Origin: Dulcicalothrix desertica PCC 7102
GTDB taxonomy: Bacteria; Cyanobacteriota; Cyanobacteriia; Cyanobacteriales; Nostocaceae
Direction of reading: 5' to 3'
Assembly (NCBI RefSeq): GCF_003991905.1
Contig: NZ_RSCL01000036.1
Coordinates: 21,936-85,935 of the forward strand
DNA: 64,000 bases
Shown here one piece after another: positions 7,804 through 17,654 of the stretch. The translations under genes were made by a program, and so were the position numbers. How positions within the stretch are numbered: position 1 is the first letter of the stretch; each line of letters begins with the position of its first letter. A model generated the notes under the pieces. That model was not told where the DNA came from. It saw only the letters and a program-made list of their open reading frames with translations, and ran no database searches.

Positions 7804-9177
7804 TTATAGCGCTGGAAATTTACTTGCTGCGTTGTCTAATACTAGTATCCAATCGTTGCCTCGTCCTTTGGTTGGTGGTGTGAATTTTCTGGTTTCTGTT
7901 TTGGAAAATTCTTCTGCTTTTGTTCCTTTTCCTTGACGTGGATTGTACCACTGAGCTTTGATTCGATTGCCTTTCATTTTTGATAGTTTAACTGTAATAG
8001 GGTTTCCTGTTGGTGTGTAAATAAATGCAAAGCTTCCATCATCGGCGCCTGCTGCTCTTATATCTTCTGTACCGTTTATAATAATAGACTGCTCTGGTAC
8101 GAGTTTTGTATAAGGTCGAGATTCAAATAATCGTTTTAAATAACCCATTTGGGTTGCCCCTGGTTGTGCTAATGCTTTTTTCCAAGGTGTTCTTGCTGCT
8201 GATATCGGGTCTCTTGTTGGTTGCCACATCTGCCAAATGTTATGGTTCCCGTAAGTGTGACCACAGGCGCCTGCTAGCATTGACCAATAGGCAGCTTGCC
8301 TAACATCAAAATCATCGAACCAACCATTTTCTGGTTTCCAATTAATTGGGTGGTCTTCATAACATGGTTCTCCGTCAAGTGTGGGTTTTGACGGACTTAA
8401 AAGATAGTTTTGTGATGTAACTTTATAATTGGGTATATTAATAGCCATGTGACCCGATTGGAACATGTTAAAGTCAAGCCAATCATCATTATGGAACCAG
8501 GTTGCTGAATTTGAGCCACCCTGTGGATGGTAGGTCATTAAATGATTTCCTGTATCTCCCTGTTTTAACCCTTTTGCCATAGACCGAATTATAGCTAAGT
8601 GATTATCGTTCTCAGGGCTACGGTCTCCGCCTAGAATCCATATAATAGGCTTGTTTCTATAACGTTTGCCAAGATAGGCGCCGAAAGCTTCAGCATTTGT
8701 GGGTGTAAATATTTCTGGACCAACACCCCATAGCTTTTTCCATTTATCTCCCCATGTTGGTAACATTCCTATGTAAAGCCCTAGTTTTTCGGCTTGATTT
8801 ACAATGTAATCAACATGCTGAAAGTAAGCTTCATTAGGTTTGGTAGGGTCGTTATCTTTTAGCGGCAGGTTTCCGTAAGCGTTGGGTTGCCTAAGTCCAT
8901 CAAGTTCTGCTAAAACAACAGCTTGAATGACGGTAAATCCTTTGCGGGCACGGTCTTGTAAATATATAACTGCCTCTTCACGATTTGCTCGATGGAATAG
9001 TTCCCAAGCTGTATCTCCAAGGTAGAAGAAGGGCTTACCATTTTTTTGAACTAAAAAACGTTTGTTTTGCTGCACTCTGAGAGTTTGTCCTGCTTGAGTT
9101 TTTTGTGAACAAGATACCGACAAAGCTATCCCTGAGCAGAGACTGAGAAAAGTACGTCTAGTTAAAGGTTTGTGCAT
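7804..9177 (-). CDS. Exported glycoside hydrolase, GH140/DUF4038 type
   Basis: 457 residues. The N-terminus has TRRTFLSL (twin-arginine-like) and then a hydrophobic stretch ending SVSC, a possible lipobox at Cys23, so the enzyme is exported and perhaps lipid-anchored. The TIM-barrel domain begins with QKNGKPFFYLGDTAWELF and continues with GFTVIQ. Asp185 in WILGGDRSPEND and Glu270 in LDGEPCYED are the candidate catalytic pair of the GH140 (apiosidase) family. The last about 90 residues (from YTKLVPEQ) form the beta-sandwich usually annotated as a putative collagen-binding domain. Length is typical. The known substrate in this family is apiosyl linkages of pectin; that specificity is not proven here. 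Monocistronic. Confidence 0.8.
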   Translation of the reverse strand: MHKPLTRRTFLSLCSGIALSVSCSQKTQAGQTLRVQQNKRFLVQKNGKPFFYLGDTAWELFHRANREEAVIYLQDRARKGFTVIQAVVLAELDGLRQPNAYGNLPLKDNDPTKPNEAYFQHVDYIVNQAEKLGLYIGMLPTWGDKWKKLWGVGPEIFTPTNAEAFGAYLGKRYRNKPIIWILGGDRSPENDNHLAIIRSMAKGLKQGDTGNHLMTYHPQGGSNSATWFHNDDWLDFNMFQSGHMAINIPNYKVTSQNYLLSPSKPTLDGEPCYEDHPINWKPENGWFDDFDVRQAAYWSMLAGACGHTYGNHNIWQMWQPTRDPISAARTPWKKALAQPGATQMGYLKRLFESRPYTKLVPEQSIIINGTEDIRAAGADDGSFAFIYTPTGNPITVKLSKMKGNRIKAQWYNPRQGKGTKAEEFSKTETRKFTPPTKGRGNDWILVLDNAASKFPAL

Positions 9178-9375
9178 CTTTTTAAAGGATTCGTCGCATT
9201 ATTAATTAAAGCGCAGGGTAAAGGTATTGATGATGATTTTTTTGTGAAGCTAATAAGTTAAATGTAACTTCAAGCGTAGAAGCATCTCTGACTGATGGGT
9301 GATTTGGCGCCAGTTAAAATTGAATATTCTTGTGTGTATGGATGGCGATAAATATTAATTTTGAGGAATTTGAAC

Positions 9376-9684
9376 GTGAAACGCTCTAATGTATCTAAAT
9401 TTTTGGGAACTAGTTTGCTAGTAGCTAGTTTGGTAACTGTACCTGCTACTATGCGCGCTTCTGCTCAGACTGGTGATACCAATACAACAACAACTACTAC
9501 CGAACGCATAGTTGTGAATGATGCTGACCGCGCAACTGATAATAATTTTGCTGATGGTGACTGGGGATTAATGGGTTTACTTGGTTTATTTGGTTTACTA
9601 GGTCGTAGAAGTAAGAAAAACGTTGAAACTGTTGCTTATGATGACCGGGGTACTGTTGGTACTTCTGGTACCCGCGTTCGTTAA
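9376..9684 (+). CDS. Exported WGLxGLLGL-tail protein
   Basis: 102 residues from a GTG at 9376, chosen because GAGG lies 9-12 bases upstream and the protein then begins MKRSNVSKFLG, normal for this group. Signal peptide to about residue 31 (ASAQ). A Thr-rich stretch follows, then the hallmark WGLMGLLGLFGLLG (about 73-86) and a basic RRSKK stop. This tail resembles membrane-anchor/sorting signals such as MYXO-CTERM and is widespread in cyanobacteria. The function is unknown; the protein is probably small and membrane-anchored at the envelope. Confidence 0.8.
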   Translation: MKRSNVSKFLGTSLLVASLVTVPATMRASAQTGDTNTTTTTTERIVVNDADRATDNNFADGDWGLMGLLGLFGLLGRRSKKNVETVAYDDRGTVGTSGTRVR

Positions 9685-9718
9685 TTTGAACGTGGTTATA
9701 TAAAGATGGGAATATATA

Positions 9719-9746
9719 AGAGAGACTGTACATGTACGGTCTCTCT
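9719..9746 (+). terminator. Stem-loop after the WGL gene
   Basis: Arms AGAGAGACTGTAC and GTACGGTCTCTCT, with two bases between and one G-T pair, 34 bases after the stop codon. Only a short weak T-run follows (ATCGTTT), so termination is likely but not certain. Confidence 0.6.
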
Positions 9747-9930
9747 ATCGTTTATTATGGGAACGCGCATTAAAATGCCTGGTCGAGTTAGAGTTGGGTT
9801 TAATTTCGTAGTTGGTTATAAATAGTTCTTTACCTTTTTTGGCGCCGTTTAAATTTGGCTCTATGTATTGTAGAATAAAATAATGTTTGCTAGCCTGCTT
9901 ATAGGCAATAAATATATAAGGGAATCAACT

Positions 9931-10722
9931 ATGCCTTCTCCCTTTTTTGGAATGAATCCCTATTTGGAGCATCCATCTTTATGGTCGGGTATTCACCATA
10001 GATTGATTACCGCGATTGCCAATGACTTAGCTCCCCACATTCGACCTAAGTATATTGTTGCTGTTGAGGAGCGAGTCTATCAAATCAGCCCAGAGGAATC
10101 TCTTTTAATTGGTGTTCCTGATGTCTCGGTACAACGTGTACAAAAGGCAACTAATAGTATTGATTCCAGTGTTGCGGTTGCTGCTGCGACTGCACAGCCA
10201 ATAGAAGCAACAATTCCCATACCAGAAATTTTAACCGAAGGTTATCTAGAAATTCGCTCAGTAGAAACTGGGGAAGTTATTACAACCATTGAGATTCTCT
10301 CGCCTAAGAATAAGCTATCAGCCGTTGGTCGCCTACAATATGAAACTAAGCGGCAAAGTGTGTTTAGTAGTTCCACTCATTTGGTAGAAATTGACCTACT
10401 CCGTCAAGGAAAACCAATGCCAATTTTGAGTCCAAAAGTTGAGAGTAATTATCGCATTTTAGTCAGCAGGAGTGATACTCGTCCAAAAGCGGAATTTTAT
10501 GCGTTTAATCTTCCAGATAGAATTCCCCAGTTTCCTTTACCCTTACGCTCAGAAGATACAGAACCTGTGGTTGATTTACAAAAGTTAGTGCATGAAATCT
10601 ATGACCAAGGAGGATACGACCTTAGACTTGATTATAGTCGTCAACCAATGCCCAACTTATCAGAAACGAATGCTGCTTGGGTTGATAAAGTGTTGCGGGA
10701 GCAAGGATTAAGGTTGGGTTAG
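9931..10722 (+). CDS. DUF4058 family protein
   Basis: 263 residues from the ATG at 9931, which gives the standard family opening MPSPFFGMNPYLEHPSLW; a reading 16 codons longer is possible but lacks conservation. The family signature continues with HHRLITAIANDLAP, GYLEIRS and TTIEILSPKNK. The Glu-Ile-Leu-Ser-Pro-Lys-Asn-Lys stretch has the look of a PD-(D/E)XK-like core, but nuclease activity is not established. DUF4058 is a multicopy cyanobacterial family of unknown role. No operon partner. Confidence 0.85.
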   Translation: MPSPFFGMNPYLEHPSLWSGIHHRLITAIANDLAPHIRPKYIVAVEERVYQISPEESLLIGVPDVSVQRVQKATNSIDSSVAVAAATAQPIEATIPIPEILTEGYLEIRSVETGEVITTIEILSPKNKLSAVGRLQYETKRQSVFSSSTHLVEIDLLRQGKPMPILSPKVESNYRILVSRSDTRPKAEFYAFNLPDRIPQFPLPLRSEDTEPVVDLQKLVHEIYDQGGYDLRLDYSRQPMPNLSETNAAWVDKVLREQGLRLG

Positions 10723-10960
10723 CACAGTGGTATTTTCTCGTGGTTGACAAGTATTTTTTTTTATATCAATATACTACCCGTTTCGGAATTAATTGCACGG
10801 GGATGGTTAAATGAGTCAGCGTAGGGAGTATTTAAAAGCAACTTCTCTTTATCTCAAAACAAAACTTCTTCCTTCTTTCTTCTTACGAGCGTTCAACGCC
10901 TAAGTAATTACCGAAATAATGTAAGATTTTCTTAGTATTATGTAGGCGTATTTTATAATC

Positions 10961-11950
10961 ATGGGTATAGGTGCAGTTGCAATTGGAAGAAATGAGGGGC
11001 AGCGGCTAGTGCGCTGTTTGAAATCGCTTATTGAGAACCTTCCACCAGGGACACCAATAGTTTATGTTGATTCGGGTTCTACTGATGGTAGTGTGAATAT
11101 GGCAATATCTTTGGGTGTGAATGTTGTAGAATTGGATATGTCACGTCCATTTACGATGGCACGAGGATATAACACTGGGTTTAACTATATATGTGAGCAT
11201 TTTCCATTTGTTGAGTACGTTCAGTTCATTGATGGTGATTGCGAAATGCTTTGCGGATGGATAGAGCCAGCGTGTATGACCTTGAGCAATAATATTGAAA
11301 TCGCAATTGTTAGTGGTAATTTGCAAGAACGGCAACCTGAGTTATCTATATATAATCGTCTTGCTCAAATGGAATGGAATACTCCGTTAGGGGAAGTTAA
11401 TGCTTGTGTTGGTATTGCAATGATGCGGGTTAGCGCGCTGAATGCGGTTAATGGTTATAATGAATCGCTGATTGCCGGTGAAGAGCCAGAAATGTACTTC
11501 CGTTTACGGCAATTAGGGTGGAAAATTTGGCGTATTGATGTTGATATGGCAGTACATGATGCTGCTATGTTTAAGTTTAGCCAATGGTGGAAGCGCTCAA
11601 TGCGTTCAGGATGGGCATTTCAAGAAGGTGTGGTAATGCATGGTTCTCATAATGAAAGATTTTGCGTTCGTCAAGCGATGAGTAATTGGTTTTGGGGAAT
11701 TATCCTTCCATCAGGAGTATTATTAATGCTATGGGAAACATCGGGTTTAAGTTTGTTGTTGCTGGTGGCTTATTTTTTGTTATTTTGGCGTATATATAAA
11801 TATCGCATTACTCAGGGTGATATACACGAACATGCGCGATTGTATGCATTTTGGTGTGTTTTATCAAAATTTCCCCAAGCGATAGGACAGTTGAAGTACT
11901 GTTGGAATCAATGGCGCAATCAACAAGCGACTTTAATTGAATACAAATGA
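10961..11950 (+). CDS. Glycosyltransferase family 2, membrane-associated
   Basis: 329 residues. GT-A fold: GAVAIGRNEGQRL at the start, VYVDSGSTDGS, and the metal-binding DGDCE at about residues 91-95. GEEPEMYFRLRQLGW near residue 175 is the acceptor/ED motif region. The C-terminus carries one or two membrane segments (about 245-280, WGIILPSGVLLML and LLLLVAYFLLFW). It should transfer a sugar from a nucleotide donor to an envelope acceptor; the sugar is unknown. It is alone, far from the NRPS locus at 39-61 kb, so a role in glycosylating that peptide is unsupported. Confidence 0.85.
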   Translation: MGIGAVAIGRNEGQRLVRCLKSLIENLPPGTPIVYVDSGSTDGSVNMAISLGVNVVELDMSRPFTMARGYNTGFNYICEHFPFVEYVQFIDGDCEMLCGWIEPACMTLSNNIEIAIVSGNLQERQPELSIYNRLAQMEWNTPLGEVNACVGIAMMRVSALNAVNGYNESLIAGEEPEMYFRLRQLGWKIWRIDVDMAVHDAAMFKFSQWWKRSMRSGWAFQEGVVMHGSHNERFCVRQAMSNWFWGIILPSGVLLMLWETSGLSLLLLVAYFLLFWRIYKYRITQGDIHEHARLYAFWCVLSKFPQAIGQLKYCWNQWRNQQATLIEYK

Positions 11951-12175
11951 TAAAAAACACTACAAGCACTGTTAATTGCTGGCTATTGACCAGATGTTTT
12001 TCTGACTATATTGAGGAAATTATGTAAGATTTTGGAGTGGTTATCTTGGCGCCAAACTATCACCATTTGAAACATCGGTACATTTTCGATGATTTCTCGA
12101 TACACAAGACCAGTGGCTGGTTTTATTTATGCGACGAGCGTAGATGTGCTTCTGTTGTGATTGTCCTTTTTAAAT

Positions 12176-12205
12176 GGAACGGGCAAGGATGCCCATTCCA
12201 CAAGA
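12176..12205. repeat. Dispersed repeat, GGGCAAGGATGCCC type, copy 2
   Basis: Reverse-orientation copy of the element at 1142, with AACGGGCAAGGATGCCC followed by ATTCCACA. It lies in the 309-bp spacer between the convergent glycosyltransferase and ClC genes (11951-12259), which holds nothing else I recognise. Confidence 0.7.
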
Positions 12206-12259
12206 GATGATTTTACTTTTGTTTAAGTTTTAGAGAATTTCAAGTAAAATAGGGTTTAA

Positions 12260-15019
12260 TTATCTATTTACGGCGCCTCGTACTAGAATGACTGTGCTTT
12301 CAACACCGGATGCTATTGCTTCGGGTATGTTTCCGTTTATTGCTTGTTGTAATAGTCCTTCGCGTGAGGCGCCAATAATTACTACGTCGTAGTGTTCTTT
12401 GTTTGCTAGATTAATTACTCCTTCACTAACTGAGTCTGATTTTATAGGTTCTGCTATGACGGTACTCTGAAGTTTTCGGTTACGGATAAGTTGACGTATT
12501 GCTTCTTCTAATACTTTCATATCTGGTTTGTCTTCGCTTGTATTAAAAACTCTGGTTAAACGAATTTTTGAGTCTTTACCTAATGTGACTAATGCTGGTA
12601 ATAATTTTATTGCTAGCCAAGCGTTTGGCCCTCCTGCCATTGGTACTAACCAATTGTTGAATTTAAGTTCGGGTGTATGAGGTGTTGGTAATATTACGGT
12701 ATTTGAAGAAAATTCTGGGGGTTTACCTGTTTTTACATATTCTCGTATGGAAGCTGAGATAAGTTTGGATTTTAAACTTTTTGGTTTATATTCTTTGCTT
12801 ACCCCCAGTTTGACAAGCACTACTTCACAACTCGCTTGTCTAATTACTGTGTCTACTACGTTACCAAATATACGTCCGGGTGTGGAGGTGCTACCTTTCC
12901 ATCCCATTAAAACAATGTCTATATGACGTTCGTTTACTGTTTCTAAGATAGATTGAGAAATGTCGTGTGCTACGCGAATTTGCGTATGAATGGGAATTTT
13001 TGATTTTTTGCCTAGTGCTTCGACTTGACGTAACAAACGTCTACTTTTTGTTGTGCGTACTTCGCTTTCTGATGGTGAACTATAACGAGGAACGATTACG
13101 GTTTGTACACATTCTATTTCGTAGTGTCGGTCGCGTGCAATCGCTATTGCCATTTTAATTAATGTTACGGCTGTTTCTGGATTTGCGATTGGAAGTAATA
13201 ATCTTCCTCTTCCTACACTTGGGGAACGTGTTTGATATACAACGTAAGATGGTTCGGGTGTTGGGCCTGTTTGGGGGTTTTTACAGTTGAGATGGTCTGC
13301 TTCTGCACGAATTATATCCGCGCGCGTGATTATTCCAATTAGTCGGCGCCCTTCTACTACTGGTAATCTACTAATTTGATAGCGGTCGAGTAAATATAGT
13401 ACATTACTTAAAGTATTTTTGGGTGTTACCGATACTGGTTGCGGTGTCATTATTTCTCGTAATGCTTGCTCGTGCGATAAACTCAATTCACGCACTTTTA
13501 ATAAATCTGATTGCGTTACAATTCCTACTAACTTTGATTCTTCAACTACTGGAAATCCTCGATGGTGTGACCGGGAAAAAGCTTGAATCGCTTCTTCTAT
13601 CGTTATATCCGCATCTAACGATTCAACCCGACTTTGCATTACTTCTCTTGCTGTTAATCTTGTTAATAATCCTTCAGGCGCCTTTGCTTGTTCTATATCT
13701 ATACCGTTTAATTTTAAAAGCTTGTCGTATAATGACCCAGGCACTAATTTCTCGGCAACAAGATATGATGTAACTGCACAAATCATTAAGGGTAATACTA
13801 AAGTAAAATTGGTCGTCATTTCAAATACGATGACGATGGCTGTTATGGGAACTTTGGAGACACCGCTAAAAAATGCCCCCATCCCTGCTAGGGCAAACGT
13901 GGTTATCGAACTTTCTCCTAGTAAATAATATTGACATGCCCCAACTAAATGCCCCAAACATGAACCTAATATCAAACTTGGCGCAAATAATCCTCCTGGG
14001 GCGCCGGAACCAAATGCGACTAAAGTTAAAAGAAACTGCGCTGCAAATACTAGCAAGGCTAATGGCGCATCGGGTATATTTGGTTCGTTTGGTTCATTTG
14101 CTCCGATTATAAATTCCCGTAAACCTGTGTTATCACGAAATGACTCTGGCAGTATTGCTATGACTATTCCAGAAAATAATCCTGCTAATGCTACACGTAA
14201 AGGTAAACTAATATGCAATCTACGGTATAGTTTAATACTATACACTAAGCCTCGATTAAAAAATGCCGCGAAAACACCTGCGAGAATACCTAGAAGTAGG
14301 TAAAAAGGGATATCTATAAGGGCAAAAGTACTGAAGTTTTGATTTGTGCTGTAAGTAGCTTGGAGGTCGAGTTGTAAAGTACCACCACCTAATAACCTTG
14401 AAACAACTCCGCCAATAAATGAAGCGATGATAGCGGTTCCGAGTGTGATTCCTGATAAATCTTGAAGTAGTTCTTCTACTATAAATAAAACTCCCGCAAT
14501 TGGGGCGTTAAATGCTGCTGCTAGTCCTGCACCTGCACCTGCTGCTATCATTTGGCGCCGATGGTCGGGTGAAGTTGGAACTAAGCGACTTAATGCTGCT
14601 GCAAGTCCGGCGCCAACTTGTACTGTTGGACCTTGGCGCCCTAGTGTTAAGCCAGAACCAATGGCAAGTAGGGCGCTAACTAACTTTACACAAGCTACTC
14701 GTAATGATAGTTTAATTGGAACATTCGCGAGTGATGCTTTAACTTGGGGAATTCCACTCCCTGATGCTTCTGGCGCCAATCGCTCGACAAGGAAACCTGC
14801 CATAAATCCAAAAAGGGCGCCGACTACTGGAAGTGCTATCCAAGGTGGTAACAAGTGCGATGTGTGAACTCGCCATGTACCTAAAGCACCCGAACCTAAT
14901 TTCAACAGTACCGCAGATAGCGCAGCAACTAATCCAATCAGCGAAGCTTCGGCTATCGCTAAACCTCTTCTTGGTTGCAATAAATTGCGAAACCGTTGAG
15001 GAAGAACCGGAGAAGCCAT
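12260..15019 (-). CDS. ClC chloride channel/transporter with CBS pair and two UspA-like domains
   Basis: 919 residues. Residues 1-430 form the ClC membrane domain: SGSGIPQVKASL (anion-binding Ser), the filter region GRQGP at 127-131, EE in FIVEELLQD, and GSGAPGGLFAPSLILG. Residues about 450-570 are a tandem CBS pair (VMQSRVESLDADITIEEA, IMTPQPVSVTPKNTL). Residues about 600-740 and 790-915 are two universal-stress-protein-like domains with GNVVDTVIRQASCEVVLVK and GASREGLLQQAI. It moves anions across the membrane, with nucleotide or stress input likely via CBS/USP. Odd: the gating glutamate of GREGP is Gln129 here. It follows pmbA by 57 bp on the same strand, so co-transcription is possible. 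Confidence 0.9.
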   Translation of the reverse strand: MASPVLPQRFRNLLQPRRGLAIAEASLIGLVAALSAVLLKLGSGALGTWRVHTSHLLPPWIALPVVGALFGFMAGFLVERLAPEASGSGIPQVKASLANVPIKLSLRVACVKLVSALLAIGSGLTLGRQGPTVQVGAGLAAALSRLVPTSPDHRRQMIAAGAGAGLAAAFNAPIAGVLFIVEELLQDLSGITLGTAIIASFIGGVVSRLLGGGTLQLDLQATYSTNQNFSTFALIDIPFYLLLGILAGVFAAFFNRGLVYSIKLYRRLHISLPLRVALAGLFSGIVIAILPESFRDNTGLREFIIGANEPNEPNIPDAPLALLVFAAQFLLTLVAFGSGAPGGLFAPSLILGSCLGHLVGACQYYLLGESSITTFALAGMGAFFSGVSKVPITAIVIVFEMTTNFTLVLPLMICAVTSYLVAEKLVPGSLYDKLLKLNGIDIEQAKAPEGLLTRLTAREVMQSRVESLDADITIEEAIQAFSRSHHRGFPVVEESKLVGIVTQSDLLKVRELSLSHEQALREIMTPQPVSVTPKNTLSNVLYLLDRYQISRLPVVEGRRLIGIITRADIIRAEADHLNCKNPQTGPTPEPSYVVYQTRSPSVGRGRLLLPIANPETAVTLIKMAIAIARDRHYEIECVQTVIVPRYSSPSESEVRTTKSRRLLRQVEALGKKSKIPIHTQIRVAHDISQSILETVNERHIDIVLMGWKGSTSTPGRIFGNVVDTVIRQASCEVVLVKLGVSKEYKPKSLKSKLISASIREYVKTGKPPEFSSNTVILPTPHTPELKFNNWLVPMAGGPNAWLAIKLLPALVTLGKDSKIRLTRVFNTSEDKPDMKVLEEAIRQLIRNRKLQSTVIAEPIKSDSVSEGVINLANKEHYDVVIIGASREGLLQQAINGNIPEAIASGVESTVILVRGAVNR

Positions 15020-15076
15020 AAAGTTTGTTGGTTAAAAGGGGAAAACCCTGAGATTAAGTAATGTGTAAATGATAGC

Positions 15077-16399
15077 TTACGAGTCGTTGTTAACTTTTGT
15101 TGTAACTGATAATCCCTCTACAATCAAAGAGGGGGTATAACATGAACCATTCCAATCAGCATCATTACCTAAAGATACGAGTTGTTTTAGGGCTGTGTAA
15201 ACGTTTCCTGCTACCATCGTATCTTTGATTCGACCCGTAACTTCACCATTTTTGACGTAGTATCCTAAATCAACGTTGACAGAAAAATCACCAGATATTC
15301 CACTGGCGCCTCCGAGCATTTGGTCTACAATTAAGCCAGAGTCTAACTGAGTTATCAATTTTTGTAACGGCACAGTTCCTGGCTGAATTAAAAAGTTAAA
15401 TAAACCAGGAGTTGGATAACTGCTCAAAGTTGGACGAAAGCCATTACCTGTACTGTTTGTACCTAAATTGCGTCCAGTGGCACGGTCGCTATAAAAATTC
15501 TGTAAAACACCATTTTCAATAAATACTCTTTTCTGTGTTGGTGTACCCTCATCATCGAATGGACAACTATAAGGACCAGCAATAGGGTCTTGATATATAG
15601 TTAACTGAGCATCCATTACAGGTTGACCAATTCGCGAAGCCCACGGTGAAGCTTTTTCTAATACACGTTTACCGTTGAGTGCAGCTTGTACGGTACCCCA
15701 TAACATATCCGCTGCTTTAGATGTAAACAAAATTGGTACCCGTCCACTTGGTAACGTCACATTTTCTTTTGCCCAGTCTAATCTTTGAATAATTTGCTGT
15801 GCTATTTTTTCTGGGTGTAAACTATCGCGATTTGTTTCACCATCAGAAACACTCAAAAAATCTTCGCCTCGTACCCACTCACCCGATAAGTAACAAGAGA
15901 GTGTAGTGTCGGTATAGCAACAATCTAATCCTTCCGTGTTGACAATACGTGTCGTTTCTGAATCGCATTCCCAATCACCATTACACAAAACCTCTGGATA
16001 AGCATCACGGATAATCGCAATAGCTTCTTTCCCCCAATCAACTAGTACAGATAAAGGTACAGATGAACCAACATCTCCAAAAACTGGTTCGTTAACTTGT
16101 GCTAACTCTATAAGTTCGGATGAATTAAGTAGTGATGAAGCAAGCGCGCGTTCTACCATTGCTTTGGGGTCAACCGAACCGTATGCGACAGTTAGTCCTG
16201 GACAACCATTGTGCCACAACCGTAATACAGTGCCTTCTGAAGAACTTGTTTCGATTTGTTTGAGTCGATTTGCCTCAAAAAATACTGGTTGAGATAAAGA
16301 CCGTGATTGATACACCTCAGCATCCGATGCTCCTGACTTGATGGCAAGTTCTAAAAGTTCTTCAGGAAGAGGTAAAGGTGGAAATTGATAAGGCGCCAT
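15077..16399 (-). CDS. pmbA: PmbA/TldE family protein
   Basis: 440 residues, the usual length for TldE/PmbA. It shows SDAEVYQSRS, then FEANRLKQIETS (N-terminal domain). The C-terminal part has DDEGTPTQKRVFIENGVLQNFYSD and GGASGISGDFSVNVDLGYYVKNGE, typical of this family. It lacks the HExxxH motif of TldD, as expected for TldE, the non-metal partner of the TldD/E peptidase that degrades unfolded peptides and matures some antibiotics. No tldD is in the window. It lies between the Tab2-like gene and ClC on the same strand; an STRR array separates it from Tab2. Confidence 0.9.
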   Translation of the reverse strand: MAPYQFPPLPLPEELLELAIKSGASDAEVYQSRSLSQPVFFEANRLKQIETSSSEGTVLRLWHNGCPGLTVAYGSVDPKAMVERALASSLLNSSELIELAQVNEPVFGDVGSSVPLSVLVDWGKEAIAIIRDAYPEVLCNGDWECDSETTRIVNTEGLDCCYTDTTLSCYLSGEWVRGEDFLSVSDGETNRDSLHPEKIAQQIIQRLDWAKENVTLPSGRVPILFTSKAADMLWGTVQAALNGKRVLEKASPWASRIGQPVMDAQLTIYQDPIAGPYSCPFDDEGTPTQKRVFIENGVLQNFYSDRATGRNLGTNSTGNGFRPTLSSYPTPGLFNFLIQPGTVPLQKLITQLDSGLIVDQMLGGASGISGDFSVNVDLGYYVKNGEVTGRIKDTMVAGNVYTALKQLVSLGNDADWNGSCYTPSLIVEGLSVTTKVNNDS

Positions 16400-16409
16400 G
16401 ATTTTTATT

Positions 16410-16514
16410 AGTTAGGAGTGAGGAATGAGGAGTGAGGAATTAAGAGTCTAAATTCTGCACTCCTAACTTCTAACTCCTAACTTCTAACTTCTAACTCCTA
16501 ACTTTTTACTCCTA
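16410..16514. repeat. STRR array with opposed arms
   Basis: Left part reads TTAGGAGTGAGGAATGAGG repeats. The right part reads CTCCTAACTTCTAA repeats, the complement, so the two arms could form a long hairpin. It fills the spacer between the Tab2-like gene and pmbA. Same heptamer class as 4756-4814. Confidence 0.8.
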
Positions 16515-16521
16515 GATCACT

Positions 16522-17385
16522 TTACGGTAGAACGACATCTTGCAAAAGCCAAAATCCTGCAAAAGATTCTGATTCGGGACTTGACTGGACGCCAATAAAA
16601 TGCACTCCCGAAGCTTTTTGTTTGGCTGCTTCAAATGAAGAAGCTTCGCTTTGCATTTGTGGTGTACGAGTGCTTGCTAATACCCAACTTTCGGTGGCGC
16701 CTGTTTCTAGTACCAATCTTCCGTTCAAACTAGGGTCAAATCTTAAAGAAGCTAATTCTAAACCTGACATCCAAGCTGCTAATGGTAATGCTCGTCCTGA
16801 AAATAATAAGATACCTGGAATTTTGGTTGAATCTTCAATACCAATCATAGATAAAGGAAATGCTTCTCCAAAACCAATATCCCATTCGGACATTTCCGCA
16901 AAATCACTCGCATTTAATGTTACAAATCCCCATTTTTCACTTTCTAATGCATCGGGTAAACGCTGTGGTATAGGAGCATCTAGACGTACCGATGGATTAG
17001 TGCCTCCTTGGTATCCAGGTTCATTTGGATACACTTCTTCCATTCTAAGTTGGAGCCATTTATATAATACTAAGATACGCCGACTTGGTTGCACGGCAAT
17101 TCCCGCATCAGTACAGGCTTTGGTTATCATATTATTCATTTGGCGCCGGAAGAAGCGAATGCGAACGGGTGGACTTGGTGCTTTTTCGACCGCTTCATTA
17201 ATTGCCACCCGTAACCACCCTGAGTTTACTTCACTGCTAGGGCAATATTTCGCGAAACGAAACAAAGATTCGGGATTGGCGCTAACATCCGTAGGACTCT
17301 CACAAATCAACACTTCCCATACTTTTTTTTGATTCTCATCCAAAATTGGCCGTGAGTAGAAATCTAGTTCCCAAATACTGCCCAT
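16522..17385 (-). CDS. Tab2/Atab2 family RNA-binding protein
   Basis: 287 residues, close to the family norm. It begins IWELDFYSRPILDENQKKVWEVL, the typical Tab2 opening. FFRRQMNNMITKACTDAGI and RRILVLYKWLQLR follow, and the protein ends WLLQDVVLP. In algae and plants Tab2/Atab2 bind psaB mRNA and promote translation of photosystem I (and II) subunits; cyanobacterial homologues are common but less studied. This is strong evidence of an oxygenic phototroph. It is first in a minus-strand run with pmbA and ClC. Confidence 0.9.
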   Translation of the reverse strand: MGSIWELDFYSRPILDENQKKVWEVLICESPTDVSANPESLFRFAKYCPSSEVNSGWLRVAINEAVEKAPSPPVRIRFFRRQMNNMITKACTDAGIAVQPSRRILVLYKWLQLRMEEVYPNEPGYQGGTNPSVRLDAPIPQRLPDALESEKWGFVTLNASDFAEMSEWDIGFGEAFPLSMIGIEDSTKIPGILLFSGRALPLAAWMSGLELASLRFDPSLNGRLVLETGATESWVLASTRTPQMQSEASSFEAAKQKASGVHFIGVQSSPESESFAGFWLLQDVVLP

Positions 17386-17481
17386 GCTAATCCCATCATT
17401 CCTAAGCTACATTTCTTATATCTCTTATGATATAGGCGAACGACACGCAAGGAAGCTTTCATCCGCCGCAATGGTACAAAG

Positions 17482-17619
17482 TTATTGTTGTTAGTTTCTT
17501 TAGATTTACAGCAAGCAATTAATCTTAATTATAAATATCAAGAAATGGCGCCAATTTACTCGGACTTTGATAACATCCGTAATGACACGCGCTTTCAAAG
17601 ATTAATTTCATCACAGTAG
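17482..17619 (+). pseudogene. C-terminal relic of a TPR-repeat protein
   Basis: The frame reads ...DLQQAINLNYKYQEMAP then YSDFDNIRNDTRFQRLI and a TAG at 17617. The ending DFDNIRNDxRFQ is the usual C-terminus of cyanobacterial tetratricopeptide proteins. The frame is open only from 17431 and has no start or upstream TPR units, so this is a fragment. It starts the decayed region that runs to about 21.75 kb. Confidence 0.6.
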
Positions 17620-17654
17620 CAGCTTATTTGTTAAGCTAAGTAACGTTTTCAAAC

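Noticed and set aside
10961..11950. Glycosyltransferase as the sugar-adding enzyme of the NRPS product
   Set aside because: It is 27 kb from the nearest NRPS-locus gene with unrelated genes between; nothing ties it to the peptide.
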